A stretch of DNA of 64,000 bases from Platycnemis pennipes (GCA_933228895.1 OW121851.1:125783624-125847623); one strand, 5' to 3'. Counted from the first letter of the stretch, positions 23,955 through 35,255 are shown. The notes: generated from the letters alone by a model not told the origin. Made by a program: numbers and translations.

Positions 23955-24062
23955 AAGACATCCACATCCACGCGATATCCTGCAAGCCACCGCGAGGGTA
24001 TGTGGCAAGGGGTAAAGGTGACCAAACATACACTATTGACAAGCTAATAGGGTACTACATGG
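23955..24062 (-). mobile_element. CR1/Jockey-like LINE 3' tip
   Basis: The plus strand reads CATCCACATCCACGCGATATCCTGCAAGCCACCGCGAGGGTATGTGGCAAGGGGTAAAGGTGACCAAACATACA, in short blocks the same as 8,785-8,880. The element is reduced to its last ~100 bp. Confidence 0.65.
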
Positions 24063-24089
24063 TAACATGTTACATAATAGCCAAGAGTG

Positions 24090-24610
24090 GAATAGTGAGA
24101 TGCCAGCCAAGTTAAAGAGGACATTCTACCCAAAGATTAATCTAATTAAACTAGAATACAAGATGTAAGAAAGGGGTAACTTTATTAAACTGACATCTAG
24201 GGTGAGATCTGACTGATTAAACTGACATCTTTATGGCAGCATGAACGAAAACTCCAGCGGAGAAGTTAACACTGGAATCATTCGGAATGTGGTGTTACAG
24301 AAGAATGATGAGTATAAAATAGACCGAGTGGCAAATGAAGACGTTCTAAAGAATAATGGGAGGATAGATACTAAGAAAAAACTAATAGGCATCATCTTAA
24401 GAAATCTTGATCTAATACCTACAGAAAATGGTCCATGGAAAAGTGAACGGGAAGAATGGCGGAGGATTGCCTCTTTTGAGATACATAGAACTAGTAGCGA
24501 AGGATATGAAAGAGGAGAACTAAGTAAACGTGAAGAAGTTAGCGAATAGGAGAAGCAAGTGGAGATCTGCGCCATTTCCAATTTAGGATTGATATCTCGC
24601 GATGATGATT
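24090..24610 (+). mobile_element. Decayed non-LTR retrotransposon ORF2 3' end
   Basis: It opens with AAGTTAAAGAGGACATTCTACCC (K-.-KR-FYPK), then FGMWCYRRMMS at about 24,280-24,315 (frame-shifted relative to the long open frame here), a block for KSEREEW and AKKLANRRSKW. The nucleotides ATTCGGAATGTGGTGTTACAGAAGAATGATGA match 41,278-41,310 nearly base for base, which identifies it as the same LINE group as the 41- and 44-kb copies. The 102-codon frame at 24,241-24,549 reads a wrong frame of this fossil. Confidence 0.6.
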
Positions 24611-24614
24611 TTTG

Positions 24615-26092
24615 AGCGGGAATTATCTTCCGGAACGGGATACCAAAGATGTGCATTATTTTTATTTATAATCTTTACGTGGATGCTAAACTGGAGCGTG
24701 GCTTTCACAAATAAGGAACGTAAACTCCGTGGAGAGAATCATAATACATTAAAGGTACTACCGCGAAGGAGTGAATGAGAATGGAAGATTAGGTGGTAGA
24801 GAGAAAGGCCAAAAAATGAGTGTTAAAAATTTAGGAGAAGGAATGAGAATGGGAAATGAGATCCCGTAAAAGTTGGATGGGAGACATGCGGGGGACACGT
24901 AATGCTGAAAGAGTATTAGAGGAGGTAATACATTTAGCCCCTGAGTAAATGAAGGAAAGGAATGAAATTGAGTTGGATGTGGATAGAAAGAAGGAAGGTA
25001 GAATTGATTCATCCCTGAAAAGGAACTTATGGGCAAACTTAAAATAGAGTGAAGGACGAGGCTACGAAGGGCCGGAAATGGAGAGGATTATATGGCAGGG
25101 GCTGCAAAAAAGTCTTAATGAAATACCTATAACTTGGGGTATTCCTCTTTTTGTGAAATAATTCACTTGACTTACTTTAAACATGGCTTTTCTGCTCTCC
25201 CCATGATATTTTTACCCAGGTACTTAAAAATCAAGACAAATTATTTTAATACCGAACATTCGCTTTGTTTATGCTTATGTAGACAAGGCGTTAGGGTTTC
25301 GCGAATAAACCTTATTATCAGTGGAATAGTTAAAAAAAAAACAATCTGAGGTACTAATATATCATCGATAAAGAGATTCTATTTAACATCTTGTGATTCC
25401 TGAAGCCATTAAGGACGATGCCTAATGGCTAATTTCGTTTTATGCAATCCGTAATCAGATGATAAAAGTTTTCATGCTAATTTTCTTCTTTACAGCGTGT
25501 TAAACATTATAATGTGCCACAGAAAATTACACGGGGGAAATTCAGTCAGATTACAGGAAAGATTACCCGAGTTTGTAATCTTCATGTCTAAAATTCAGAC
25601 GAACAAAATGGAAGTATGAATTCACTTTTATATTATTCTTATTAGATAATATTCTTCCGCTGGTTCAGTAGCATATAAATAAAAAGCTAAAAAAAGTGTT
25701 GATTAATAATCTTTCATACAGTAGATTAGTGGAAGTTGCAAAATCTATACGTGTACTTTTTTACATTTATCCAAATCACAACAAATCATTACCTATAAAT
25801 AGAATATAGCTTTTATTCTCAATTTGTGTAAATATTCGTTTCCGAAGAATTACCTTTTCTTTGTGGTTTTATTATCTTGGCGACTTACACTACAGGGCTT
25901 AGACAATTTTTTTCTTGCATATATTTGGTTAGTGAATTGTCAAACCTTCTGAAATAATGCGCTTATAGTATCATTTTTTTCTGCCCATGTATTTACACCG
26001 GAGAGACTGAGTCTTATGAAGCGTAAAACATTATGCATACGACCGATAGAAATAGAATTGCGTGCTAGTCATATCCTTCTTGGAAATAATTA
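24615..26092. other. Noncoding DNA; purine-rich 24.75-25.1 kb
   Basis: The part at 24,750-25,100 is G/A-rich and may be more degraded retrotransposon, but I could not align it. The rest is AT-rich with nothing recognised. Confidence 0.35.
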
Positions 26093-26095
26093 TCA

Positions 26096-26165
26096 TAACT
26101 AAGGATCACCACTGAGGGTGTGTGGCAGAGGGGGATTCATGACCATTCCTGCACTATGTGCATGG
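26096..26165 (-). mobile_element. LINE 3' tip fragment
   Basis: CACTGAGGGTGTGTGGCAGAGGGGGATTCATGACCA matches the central part of the terminal motif seen at 8,820-8,870. Only ~70 bp are left. Confidence 0.45.
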
Positions 26166-26169
26166 AACT

Positions 26170-27938
26170 AAAATATATGTTAGTAACCGTAGCGTTCATT
26201 GAATTGTTCATCGCGCGTGCAAGTTTCTTACGGCTAAACGATTAAAAAATACTATAAAGGAGTATTATTTATTTATGATGTTGAGCATAATTTAAGATTC
26301 TTTGCTGGGTGTTCAGTGAAATCGCTTCGGTAGATTTTAGGAATTTCTTCAGATATATCAGTTTGTCTATTCAGATTAAGCGCACCTACTGGGTTTTTTC
26401 AAAGCCCATTATGATGTGTTATTTAATGCCGGAAGAAAGGTGTTTGAGATATATCTTTACGGCAGTCTTGTCTTAGATAATCATAAGTTAGAATGGACTG
26501 GAGTTGAAATATATATTTTTCACTCAAATTCCAAGTTAGCAAGTTAGGGCGCAGTCGTGAAAAGGGCATCTTGGGTGTGCTTTCCCAAGGTGTGCTTTCC
26601 CTTTCAGATAAGCGGTCCTCAAGTTAATGTGAGATATCGCACTTACCGAGGTGTCCTCCGGTTCTGCTTCCCGGCCTTTCTCCTCGAGAAATCCTCCGTT
26701 GTAGCCTCGAATACGCTCCCAGAAACCTTCCCTCCGTAACTTCGGCTCGTGGTATAATCTCAGAGGAGATTGCGAGGATGAGTTTGGAGACCGGACAGCC
26801 GGAGATGTCCGGCGATCCCTCCCTCGCTCGGAATACTCCCCCCACTCACCCTCACTCAATTCCTCCCCTCACGTCTCCCTTCAGCTCCAGCTTCAGATGC
26901 ACTCCGCATTATCACAGCAAATCGGCGTATGAGGGAAGAAGTGTTTTCCTCCCATCGTCCTTTCCTCCTGCGGATAGGTCCACGCCGATTCACACACGCT
27001 GTTGCTGTGCACACGTTTCTCTCTCGCTATTAGACAACAGCAGCAAGAACGAGCATTGTTGTTAACATTAACATTATAATTGTTCACATTCTCGTGATAA
27101 TCAATTTATTTGTTATTCATGATGATTGTTTCCTCTCGTTTTATGTGATATTGAAAAAATGCATACATGCTGAGAGTAGATGTTTTTATATTAATTGAGT
27201 GTTATTTTCTTTCGTTTCATCATGTATTTGTTACTTATGAAGACAATTTCAATGGATAAATGATTAGAAATTAAATGTTAACTACATGTATTGAGTGTTT
27301 AGATAGTTTATATACGTGTTTTTCTTACATAGCACTCGACGGACGTATTACCAGAGATTTCAGCCGCGCGAGACCAGGAGTTCACTATTGCCAACAGTGT
27401 AAAATGGTAGTGTGCATTGCCGCGGGGCGATTTTCGTCTTTATGATTTTTTTTTGAGTAAGAGGAACAATATCAACATTCCCTTAATTTAAACGTTATGA
27501 AATATATTTTTTCCATATAGCATACGTAGCCTCGATATTTATGTACTTTTCTACGCCTCGGAAATTGAAATCTAACCTTAGGCCATTTTAAAAATCAAAG
27601 AATGGGTAAAATTTAATTAAAAAAAAAACATTTGTAATGCGGAGATGTCGTTCTCTCTATGAAAAAAACAATGAAGTGCACCAATCAAATATTTTGCCCG
27701 TGACGAGGTGAAGAAGACGACCGTTTCGCCTTTCTCCTAGTTTTTCGCGTGTTCTTCTTCACTATTTCGACCGTAGAAGCTGAACTTTTATGTCTAAACA
27801 CTTTTTAATGATTTTATGTTATAGTCAAATAAACAAGGAGTAAAACAATATATTACACGACTCTATGGGGCTTTGGTAGAATTTCATACAAATGCTTAAA
27901 GTTCAGCGTTCTACCTTTTTTGCGCCGATTAGTAAGGT
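26170..27938. other. Noncoding DNA with a GC-rich island
   Basis: The stretch at 26,640-26,990 is GC-rich with frames on both strands that I do not recognise. The flanks (27.1-27.9 kb) are AT-rich. Confidence 0.4.
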
Positions 27939-27942
27939 GGAA

Positions 27943-28151
27943 ATAACAAACATTGCAAATTTCACTTTATAGATTTATTCACGACCCGGATTTTAACACA
28001 TTGTGTCATCTTCAGGTGAAAAAACAGAGATGCAGTCCAATATATATATGCACTTGGACTGCATCTCTGTTTTTTCACCTGAAGATGACACAATGTGTTG
28101 AAACCCGGGTCGTGAATAAATTTGTAAAGTGAAATTTGCAAAGTTTGTTAT
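27943..28151. repeat. 209-bp inverted repeat with hammerhead/Penelope-like motifs
   Basis: Left arm 27,943-28,040 and right arm 28,054-28,151 (98 bp each) are inverted copies differing at only a few positions, around a 13-bp AT-rich centre (TATATATATGCAC). The right arm on plus contains CTGAAGA (28,079-28,085), a pairing ACAC/GTGT stem, and GAAA (28,100-28,103), followed by CCCGGGTCGTGAATAAA. The left arm carries the same on minus. This is the string also present at 16.4 kb. Two inverted terminal units of a Penelope-like element would give this structure. The ribozyme reading is inference. Confidence 0.7.
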
Positions 28152-28154
28152 CTC

Positions 28155-28930
28155 CGCCATGGAAAAATTTCACAAAGTTACCCCTGAATCCGTTCGTTTT
28201 CTCAAGAACTAAGGTATATGGTTTTTAGAGGGAAATCAGTAGGTATTAATTGGTATTAGGTGACGTAAAGGTGAGGTGGAGAGGTTGAACCAATTATTAT
28301 GATGCATTATCGACAGGGAAAGGAAGGAGAGAATATTCCAGCCTTCCGTTGCGTTGAGAGGATGAAACATTTTTTATGCACTCTTCGTTCAAATTATGAT
28401 GATGATGTACGTATTATGATAATCACCGCCGTGTTCACTTATGTATATTTATCATACGCCTGTTATTCTCCTCGTGAACGGGGGCGTTTACTCGGAACCG
28501 AAATCGCAATTTTGTACACGAAATCGTTAGATGGAAACGAAAAACGAATTTTAGTGAAAAAATTAATCTTCTAACCACAACCATTCACTCATAAATCAAA
28601 AATTAAAATAAGCAAAAGGTGACGCCCACCGAAAATGCCTGTGATAACATTGACGTCACTTTCCTCCCGTCCTTGACTGCTTTCAGGGGAGGGGGAAGGG
28701 AGTGGAGGGGGGTTCTCGGAAGGTCTGCTCGCACAGATGCTGTCGAAATCGCTCCCATTGGCCGAGTCAGCTGTGTCCCCCCTTTGCGATAAGGCGAAGT
28801 AGCTTCGCGGGCTCAGTTGTGATTGGACGAAGGAAATATACGTCAGAGGTTGCACCACACCCACTTTTCCGAAAGGGTTAAAAACATCAGTTTTTCTCCG
28901 CTTATAACTTGAGAACTAATTGACGGATCA
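28155..28930. other. Noncoding DNA with GC-rich patch and a CRE-type octamer
   Basis: The palindrome TGACGTCA (28,651-28,658), the binding site of CREB/ATF factors, lies at the edge of a GC-rich patch (28,640-28,870) with CpGs and a G-run. This could be a promoter or enhancer, but no exon follows on either strand that I can recognise. Confidence 0.35.
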
Positions 28931-28935
28931 GAAAA

Positions 28936-29180
28936 CAGAAAAATGCGGGTCTTTTTATTTTACAAACTCTATCAGATTCGGCGATAAAAAATATGGTAAA
29001 CGACCCCATTACCCACCTATCCCAAGTGGCTCTAATGACCTCAACTGTAGGTCGTCTATCCCGGATAACTAACTTAATGCATTCAAAAACCATTCAAGAA
29101 TTACAATAAAATACGGGTCCTTTTATTTTACAAACTCTATCAGATTCGGCAATAAAAAAAATATGGTAAACGACCCCATT
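28936..29180 (+). repeat. Direct repeat, ~70-bp units 168 bp apart
   Basis: The block starting CGGGTCTTTTTATTTTACAA and ending AACGACCCCATT occurs at about 28,946-29,010 and again at 29,114-29,180 with a few changes and a small indel. Between them lies ~100 bp of unique sequence. It is a local segmental duplication, not a recognised element. Confidence 0.75.
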
Positions 29181-29184
29181 CCAT

Positions 29185-30320
29185 TGAGGAATAATCTAAC
29201 GAACTTCCCGATAAGAGAGACATTCAGGGATAAACTACAGAGCGGTATATTAGGTGTTGCTTTTAACAAAATATATTACTTTTAACAAAATGATTCCTGG
29301 TTCAACTCCAAGTGAGCCGAAACTATTGAAAAATCTTACACGAAAATGTACAATGCTTACTGATTCATTAGATTACTACTATACAGCACAAATAACATTA
29401 TATTCCTCATTATATTAAATATTTCTGCCACTTTTCGAAACTAATAGTACTGTTTATGGGCGAAGTTACGTAATTTAGATGTTTTCAATTTTATTTATTC
29501 GGTGAAATATAATTGATCATAATAGGGAAAATAGTATCGAGTAGGTTGCGTTCATTGCAGAGTTGGTCTATATGGCTCCTGGATAAAGTATTTAACTTTG
29601 TTAACAAGTTAAAGTTTATCGGGTTCATCTCACTTATATTCACCTTGATGGACGATATTCTCGTCGTCGTCACTGCCAGCATCTTCTGGTCCGAACTATT
29701 ATTACATTTATTTATAACTATTCATCCATTAAAATACCTCTTTTAGCAATCTGCATTTATAGCTGATCGACATTTGTTATGCTGACCTCGATTACAATTG
29801 TTGCGATCTAATGTTGCCAAATTATTGGGTTCGGTTATCATTCTCGGATTTCAGATATGAAGATTCTAAATGGAAAATTTCCTCTCAAGTATAGCGAAAT
29901 CTCTCCTCAGTTTTTTTTTTATTTTTGCGTTGCCACCTGCTTGCACGCGAGAGGTATCGTTGACAGAACTCGTTTGCGTGGAGCAGACTGCTGCTTCCGG
30001 GTACAGAAGCCCGGTACGTTGCTATAAGAAGCCATACAACCGCGGAATATATCCTTTTATTAAGTTCCAATTACACTTAAGGAACTCCACCTCGGTTGGT
30101 CTCAAAAAAGTGTTCCATGCCGTTTCTTCTTTATCCCTCATTCTTAACTTTTCCTCGCATTTTCAACGACGTATGTTTAGTCTGAGAAGATTAATTCTGC
30201 ATCCCATCCACCATTATCGTTTCTTTATCTTCGTAAAAGTATATTTAAACCTCTCCTGAGTTACCACTGGAAAAAAAACTATGCTACTAAAAGGTAATAT
30301 GAGACTAAAATCGAGTAAAC
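29185..30320. other. AT-rich noncoding DNA
   Basis: A 129-codon plus frame at 29,870-30,259 has a hydrophobic stretch near its start (LLSFFFIFALPP) but no family I know, and its composition follows the local pyrimidine-rich strand. I do not call it a gene. Confidence 0.4.
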
Positions 30321-30324
30321 GTAG

Positions 30325-30420
30325 GTCATCCATACTAATGAATACCATCCACACACACAGTGTTGAAACCAGTCGGGCTCTACCAAATAAATAGTGTGTA
30401 CTCGATTTTATTCTCGTATA
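30325..30420 (+). repeat. Possible Penelope-like terminal fragment
   Basis: TGTTGAAACCAGTCGGGCTC...AATAAATAG resembles in layout the GTTGAAACCCGGGTCGTGAATAAA string at 28.1 kb. A ~20-bp imperfect inverted pair (ACTAAAATCGAGTA / TACTCGATTTTATT) encloses it. Weak evidence. Confidence 0.3.
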
Positions 30421-30601
30421 TTATCATGAAATTCCGCAAAGTAAACCCGCGAACCATGGATGTTACAACTAAATGGTGCTATTAAAAGTCCACGTAAAAT
30501 TTAATTAGGCCAAGTATTAATTTTAGTAAATATAAAGGTAAAATGAGTAAATCGTTATTGATCACATTTTTCTATCGGCTGCTGCGTCGGACTCACGGAG
30601 C

Positions 30602-30877
30602 CAAGTACGTAGCCAAGAGGAGGGGCTTCTAGTGCTTCAGCCCCCCCCCCCCCCCAAAATGTTTTCCCAATAATTTTGTTGCTCTGATATTAGCAGTGAC
30701 CCTAACCAGTGAGAAGAGAGGAGTATAGGCACTGTAGAAGTTAATATCAAGCACTGAATATTACGGCAAGAGATTTGTAACATGTCGGCACAGCATGTGC
30801 AAGGCTGATTTTTTTCAAGTTTCGCAAGACTTAGCCCCCCCCCCCCCCCCCCAAGCAAATTTCTGGCTACGTGCCTG
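30602..30877. mobile_element. hAT-type MITE with poly-C tracts (276 bp)
   Basis: The ends read CAAGTACGTAGCCAA (left) and, inverted, CAGGCACGTAGCCAG (right), about 12 of 14 bases in common. An exact 8-bp direct repeat CACGGAGC flanks them at 30,594-30,601 and 30,878-30,885. An 8-bp target duplication with ends starting CA-R-G is the hAT signature. There is no coding capacity. Each inner flank has a long C homopolymer (about 30,640-30,656 and 30,835-30,852), on the same strand at both ends. Confidence 0.75.
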
Positions 30878-30889
30878 CACGGAGCACGA

Positions 30890-31420
30890 AGATTTTTTCG
30901 TAAAGTGATCAGGCAGTTATATTCTCTATCGTTACGTGATTTTTCCCACAACCCCTGCCAGCTTTGTCAGAACAATTATTGTTCTCCCTCCCTCTTCCCT
31001 TCTGTCTTAATGAAACCGATTTCAAAACTTTAAGGTGTAGCGTTTTGATTAATTGGTTTTAATACCTGGTGGTTGAAAAAAGAGAATGAACGATAATTGT
31101 TAACTTTTGAGATGAGGGTGTATATGAGAAAGCGTAGGGTCAGCTACCATGCAAAGACGGGTGGAAGGTATTTAGAAAGTTATCGGATATTTGGAAGATA
31201 GTGAGAGAGGGAAAGTTTGGTAAATGTGGAAGACGGAGGATAATAATATATATTCCGTATGACGAGAAGGAAGGCGCTTTTGGTTAAGCTGTAAAGGAGT
31301 GAAAAGGATTGTAATGAAGAAAATGTGGATTGGTATAGCTGAAGAGAAGCATATAATAGGAATATATTGTGCACCAACCGGCATCGTGTGAATGCATAGG
31401 ATGACCATTGTGCTCTACCG
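30890..31420. other. AT-rich noncoding DNA, nothing recognised
   Basis: Purine-rich part at 31.08-31.36 kb; frames on the opposite strand are compositional. Confidence 0.4.
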
Positions 31421-31424
31421 ACAT

Positions 31425-31480
31425 TTCACAGAAATACGACCCGGGTTTCGACACGTAACGTTGTCACATAATATGCATCA
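31425..31480 (-). repeat. Penelope-like terminal motif fragment
   Basis: The minus strand has GTGTCGAAACCCGGGTCGTA (31,435-31,454), the same core as at 16.44 and 28.1 kb. The CTGAAGA half is not conserved (ATTATGTGACAA instead). Confidence 0.4.
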
Positions 31481-31484
31481 CTAG

Positions 31485-32075
31485 TTATTCACTTACATAC
31501 TGTACTTACTTATGAGTTAATGGCTGATGATGTAATTCATTTGACGATGACGATTTATTTGACGATTTAACTCATAAGGCGTTAAAACTTGCATCGTATA
31601 ATAAAAACCAGCCAGTGGAATATGGAAAGTGGCCGAATGATACCCTCTATTTCTGCGAAGTTAAATGTCACCCATCTCTAATGAACATTGGAATGAAATC
31701 AAATGGAATAAGGACCGACTCACAAAGGGCCAGCTAATCAAGTTCTATTGTGCAGTAAGCATATTTTTGCATATCACTCCTGACACTTTCCATTTCCAGG
31801 GAGACTGGATTCTCGTTCCTACCACGGTAGACAGGTCAGTAAATTGCCGGCTTCAAAACATAATTCTTGTTTTTTTATGGATCGTGGATTTTGGAGTTTC
31901 TTTAGATTGAAGTTAAGGTTAGACGGTGTGATAGAACCTAAGTAGTTGAAACACCAAAATGCCAAGTACTTCATCCATTATGACGGATTTTCAAGATCCA
32001 TTATATATTGACGGATTTAGCGAGAATCACATAAAAAACTCCTATCTTTTGCATAAAAAATTGCCATTCATTTTT
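31485..32075. other. AT-rich noncoding DNA, nothing recognised
   Basis: No repeat or exon signature seen. Confidence 0.45.
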
Positions 32076-32079
32076 CCCT

Positions 32080-32345
32080 TGTACTATAAGAGGCAGCATA
32101 GCAAAGGGATTGGTAGTTGAAATATGGTAGAGTAGTATGTAGCGAATGATCTATGTATTGACAACCAGTAATCCCTTTTTTAGTCAACCATCTAGCTGCA
32201 TGTGGTCCTATCATCTAGCATGTTTCCATGTAGCATCCTAGTTGAATCTCAATAGTGCATGTTTGGTGATTTTCAATCCCTGCCACACATCCTCGCGGCG
32301 GCTTACAGGGTATTGCCTAAGTTTATATGCATCTAAGTTTTGACA
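32080..32345 (+). mobile_element. CR1/Jockey-like LINE 3' UTR and terminus
   Basis: This is the plus-strand counterpart of the UTR at 8,785-9,000. The shared blocks, in order, are AGCTGCATGTG, CATGTAG, CCTAGTTG, AATAGTGCATGTTTGGTGAT, CCTGCCACACA and TTACAGGGTATTG. No reverse transcriptase part is kept, as expected for heavy 5' truncation. Confidence 0.65.
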
Positions 32346-32349
32346 ACAG

Positions 32350-34478
32350 ATTATAATCTTGCGTTAAGTAGGGGGAATAGATGGAAGCCATCTGCCGTCA
32401 GTCGTGAAGATGAACATGAGTGGGGTTTACCCCGCGTGTTTTAAGGAAGAGTTGTAGGAGTGAGTGCATTTAGTTGGGAGAATGGGGTATGGCGAGAGCA
32501 TGAGAAATATACGAGCCGTGCGGGGGAGTAGCAATTACGGTGGGGGAGGAACGGAGGGATGGGCGGATCGTTATGAGGGTTCTCTTCGTCTCCTTTCCGT
32601 CTCAACCGGCAATTTGTTAAGCGACGTCATTAGTCGCCTCCATTTGTGGAGGCCATATGCTCGCATGTGGGGCGCATCCTCGCATGTGATGCGTCTATCA
32701 CCATTCATGCAGTTGCTGAAGCGTAATGAGACACCTCGGCTATGCCGAGGGAAAGACGATGAAACGTGCTCTCGTATTTTGTGCTCCGTTGAGAGTTCCC
32801 TAGGTAAACATTGAGAGATGTTGGGGAAGTGATTGAACTTGATTAGTTACTTGTGATTTGTTTCCAATTTTTTTTGTGGTCGGGATACCCGCTCAAACTT
32901 AGAATTAATATTTTTCCTCTTCGGGTAAATATCTTTTTGCCTTTGATTTTTTTAGTCCCGATGATAATATTTCAGTGTGAAATTTCAATTATTGATTAAA
33001 TCCTTGCCTCGCTAACGAGTCGAATTTGTTTTTGGGTGACATGTCTACTCAGTTTGCATTGTACGATCTAACCTATACTTAACCATTGTAACATAAAAAT
33101 TGAGCCGCCGAGATCAACAATGCAATGTGTCAAAGTGGAGGTAAACATATGTTTCTAGGTGACGCCGGAGCCAATAGCCAGAAGCGTTGGTAATAAGGGA
33201 AACAATAGGAGAGAGCGAGAATTGTTGTGCGTTGAAAAGTTGTGTGTTAGACGCGGTGGTGTGGAGACGCAAAAGTCACGCGTCCTTAAGAAAGGGCATT
33301 ATTTGTGAGCTAGTTGGTGTATGTGTGGGTGAATAAGCTTTCGTGAGGGAAGAGATAAGATTGGCATTGTTGTGTTGTGTCTGATTTGATTTAAGAAGTG
33401 GCTCAAAAGAAAAGAAAGTGAAAAAAGTATGGCCTGTTAAGCGCGAGCCTGAAGAGAAGTGTATTTTGTTTGTTTGTGTTTGAATAATTTTAAGTGCATT
33501 TCGTGAATTTTGTTGTCTGTGCATGTTTTATGTAATAAAATAAGTGTGATGTATCATAAAGGATATATTACACCATGGATAAAGCTCGCCATATATACCT
33601 GAGGTAGCCATCAAACCTGGAAACTTGGGTTGAAAACTCAAGGTGTCGCTTGAAATTCTTACAAGGCAGGATTTTTTTATGGAATTGGAACGTGTGACAA
33701 GACTGGCAAGCTTTTATGACGGTCTTTATGATAATTTAGTTAGTATCTCATGCTTCCTAGAAAAGTTCGGATGAGAAATATTCTGGGTTGTGCTCATGTA
33801 ACGCAGCCTGAAAGGAAAAAAAATTCCTCCGTGGTCGGAGTTAGTTGTGGGGGAAGCTTCCGTGGAGGAGGAATTCATATTTCGTGGAATTCTCGGTCTG
33901 CCGCGTTTCCTTTTTCCTCTCTTCATTGTTACCGCACCGAGCTTGACGCCAAAACCTCTCTCCCCCGACAACAAAGGCATGGTTGGGGATGAAAGAAGAC
34001 CTGGTTAACTTTCCCGCATTCCACTAGGTGTCTCCCTTATCGCCACCGCCCGTCTTCCGGCCTTCCCTCCCTCCCCCTCCGCAAACGAGAGCAGCACACC
34101 TGCCACATGTCCATTAATGAGCACTTTAATGCCCCTCATCAAACGGCAGAGGGGGTGCGTGAGGAAAGAATGCGGGTTTCCACCGTCTTCTGTTCTTATC
34201 TCGCACATACGAGGGGTGCGCTCGCTCACGTATCGGCGTTGCGTGTCCCTCGACCCGTGAACCTGTCTCAATTTTTTTGCTCGCTACCCCTTCCCCGATC
34301 CCGAAATTCTTATCCTTTCCTTTTCATGTTACATATCTTTTGTTTAGATATATCTCTGCGCCTTCCATACAAATTTCTCTCTCTCTTGGAGTGGAACTGT
34401 TGCGTCTAAAACTTTTCTACAGGTTACTCTACTTTATAAATTTTCTGCATTATTCATTTTCTAGTTCTTATGGCTATA
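32350..34478. other. Noncoding DNA with a GC-richer region
   Basis: The region at 32.4-32.8 kb is G-rich on plus with a 116-codon frame of no known family. The stretch at 33.88-34.27 kb is GC-rich. A segment near 33.1-33.6 kb with AATAAAATAAGTG could be a 3' or LTR-like end, but I could not find matching termini. Confidence 0.35.
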
Positions 34479-34479
34479 G

Positions 34480-34585
34480 AGTGCTCAAAACACTCCGTAC
34501 AATAACTGTAATTGAGACTGTAATATTGGTGCTCTAAGGGGTATTGTACCTAGAGCTAATAAATATTTATTTATTTATTTATAAG
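34480..34585 (+). mobile_element. Possible LINE 3' end with (ATTT)n tail
   Basis: GGTATTGTACCTAGAGCTAATAAATATTTATTTATTTATTTATAAG is, as short blocks, a typical tail of CR1/L2/Jockey-group elements ending in a tetranucleotide repeat. No coding part is recognisable upstream. Confidence 0.35.
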
Positions 34586-34679
34586 AAGCGAAAATATATT
34601 TTATCTAAATTAAGCGGGCGTGTGCTGCCATCTGTCTCTGGCGTATAGTGTAAAACGTGTCAGGAATTTTTCGTCGATT

Positions 34680-34800
34680 GAAGTCTACGTAATATCTTGC
34701 GAGCCTCCGCGAGGGTGTGTGGCAGGGGGTGAAGATCACCATGCATGGTGATCTTCACCCCCATCCACCTACTTACATGCAACTAAGAGATGCATTGCTA
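34680..34800 (-). mobile_element. LINE 3' tip rearranged into a palindrome
   Basis: It begins as the usual terminus (TCTACGTAATATCTTGCGAGCC, GAGGGTGTGTGGCAGGGGGTGAAGATCACC) but then turns back on itself. Bases 34,725-34,740 are repeated exactly inverted at 34,747-34,762 around ATGCAT, giving a 38-bp perfect palindrome. It continues with CTTACATGCAACTAAGAG, the normal next block of the UTR. Confidence 0.7.
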
Positions 34801-34804
34801 CTAC

Positions 34805-35255
34805 TTCATGTACACTTTGAAGTGCTCCATCCTAGTCAAATAAGGATACTGATTAGTAGTTAGACGTAGCAAATATGTACTTTTTTCTCTCCTTTCTATC
34901 TCAAATATTCTCCGCTGTTATCATGATTACGTCATTCATAAAATACCTGGGTAAAGGTGTGGCTGAATTAAAAGATTGTCCTTGTGGGCCTATTCTCTTA
35001 GGCATGAAGGGAAGATAAAACAAAGATTTCGCATTTTTCCGACATTTTTACCGCATTACTTCCTCATGGCATCTGAGAATATGTAAACTGTTGGTAAGAA
35101 AGTGGCAGAGAATAAAATGATTAAGGACTTTTAGCCGAATAGAAATTATGCTGATGATTGGCTTAATGAAAGATTATTTTCCTTGCTTTAAATTTTTTTA
35201 AGGTCGTGAAAGATCCTGAGGTTTCACTGATGTCTTAGGAAGACAATTTATACGC
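34805..35255. other. AT-rich noncoding DNA, nothing recognised
   Basis: No signature seen. Confidence 0.45.

Noticed and set aside
24241..24549. 102-codon frame read as a charged protein
   Set aside because: It is the wrong frame of a decayed LINE; the right frame gives the MWCYRRMM block seen at 41.3 kb.
29870..30259. 129-codon frame with signal-peptide-like start
   Set aside because: The hydrophobic core comes from a poly-T run and nothing downstream looks like a secreted protein; kept only as a note.
33050..33600. Solo LTR of a Gypsy or BEL element
   Set aside because: A polyadenylation-like AATAAA is present, but I found no matching TG...CA ends, target duplication or second copy.
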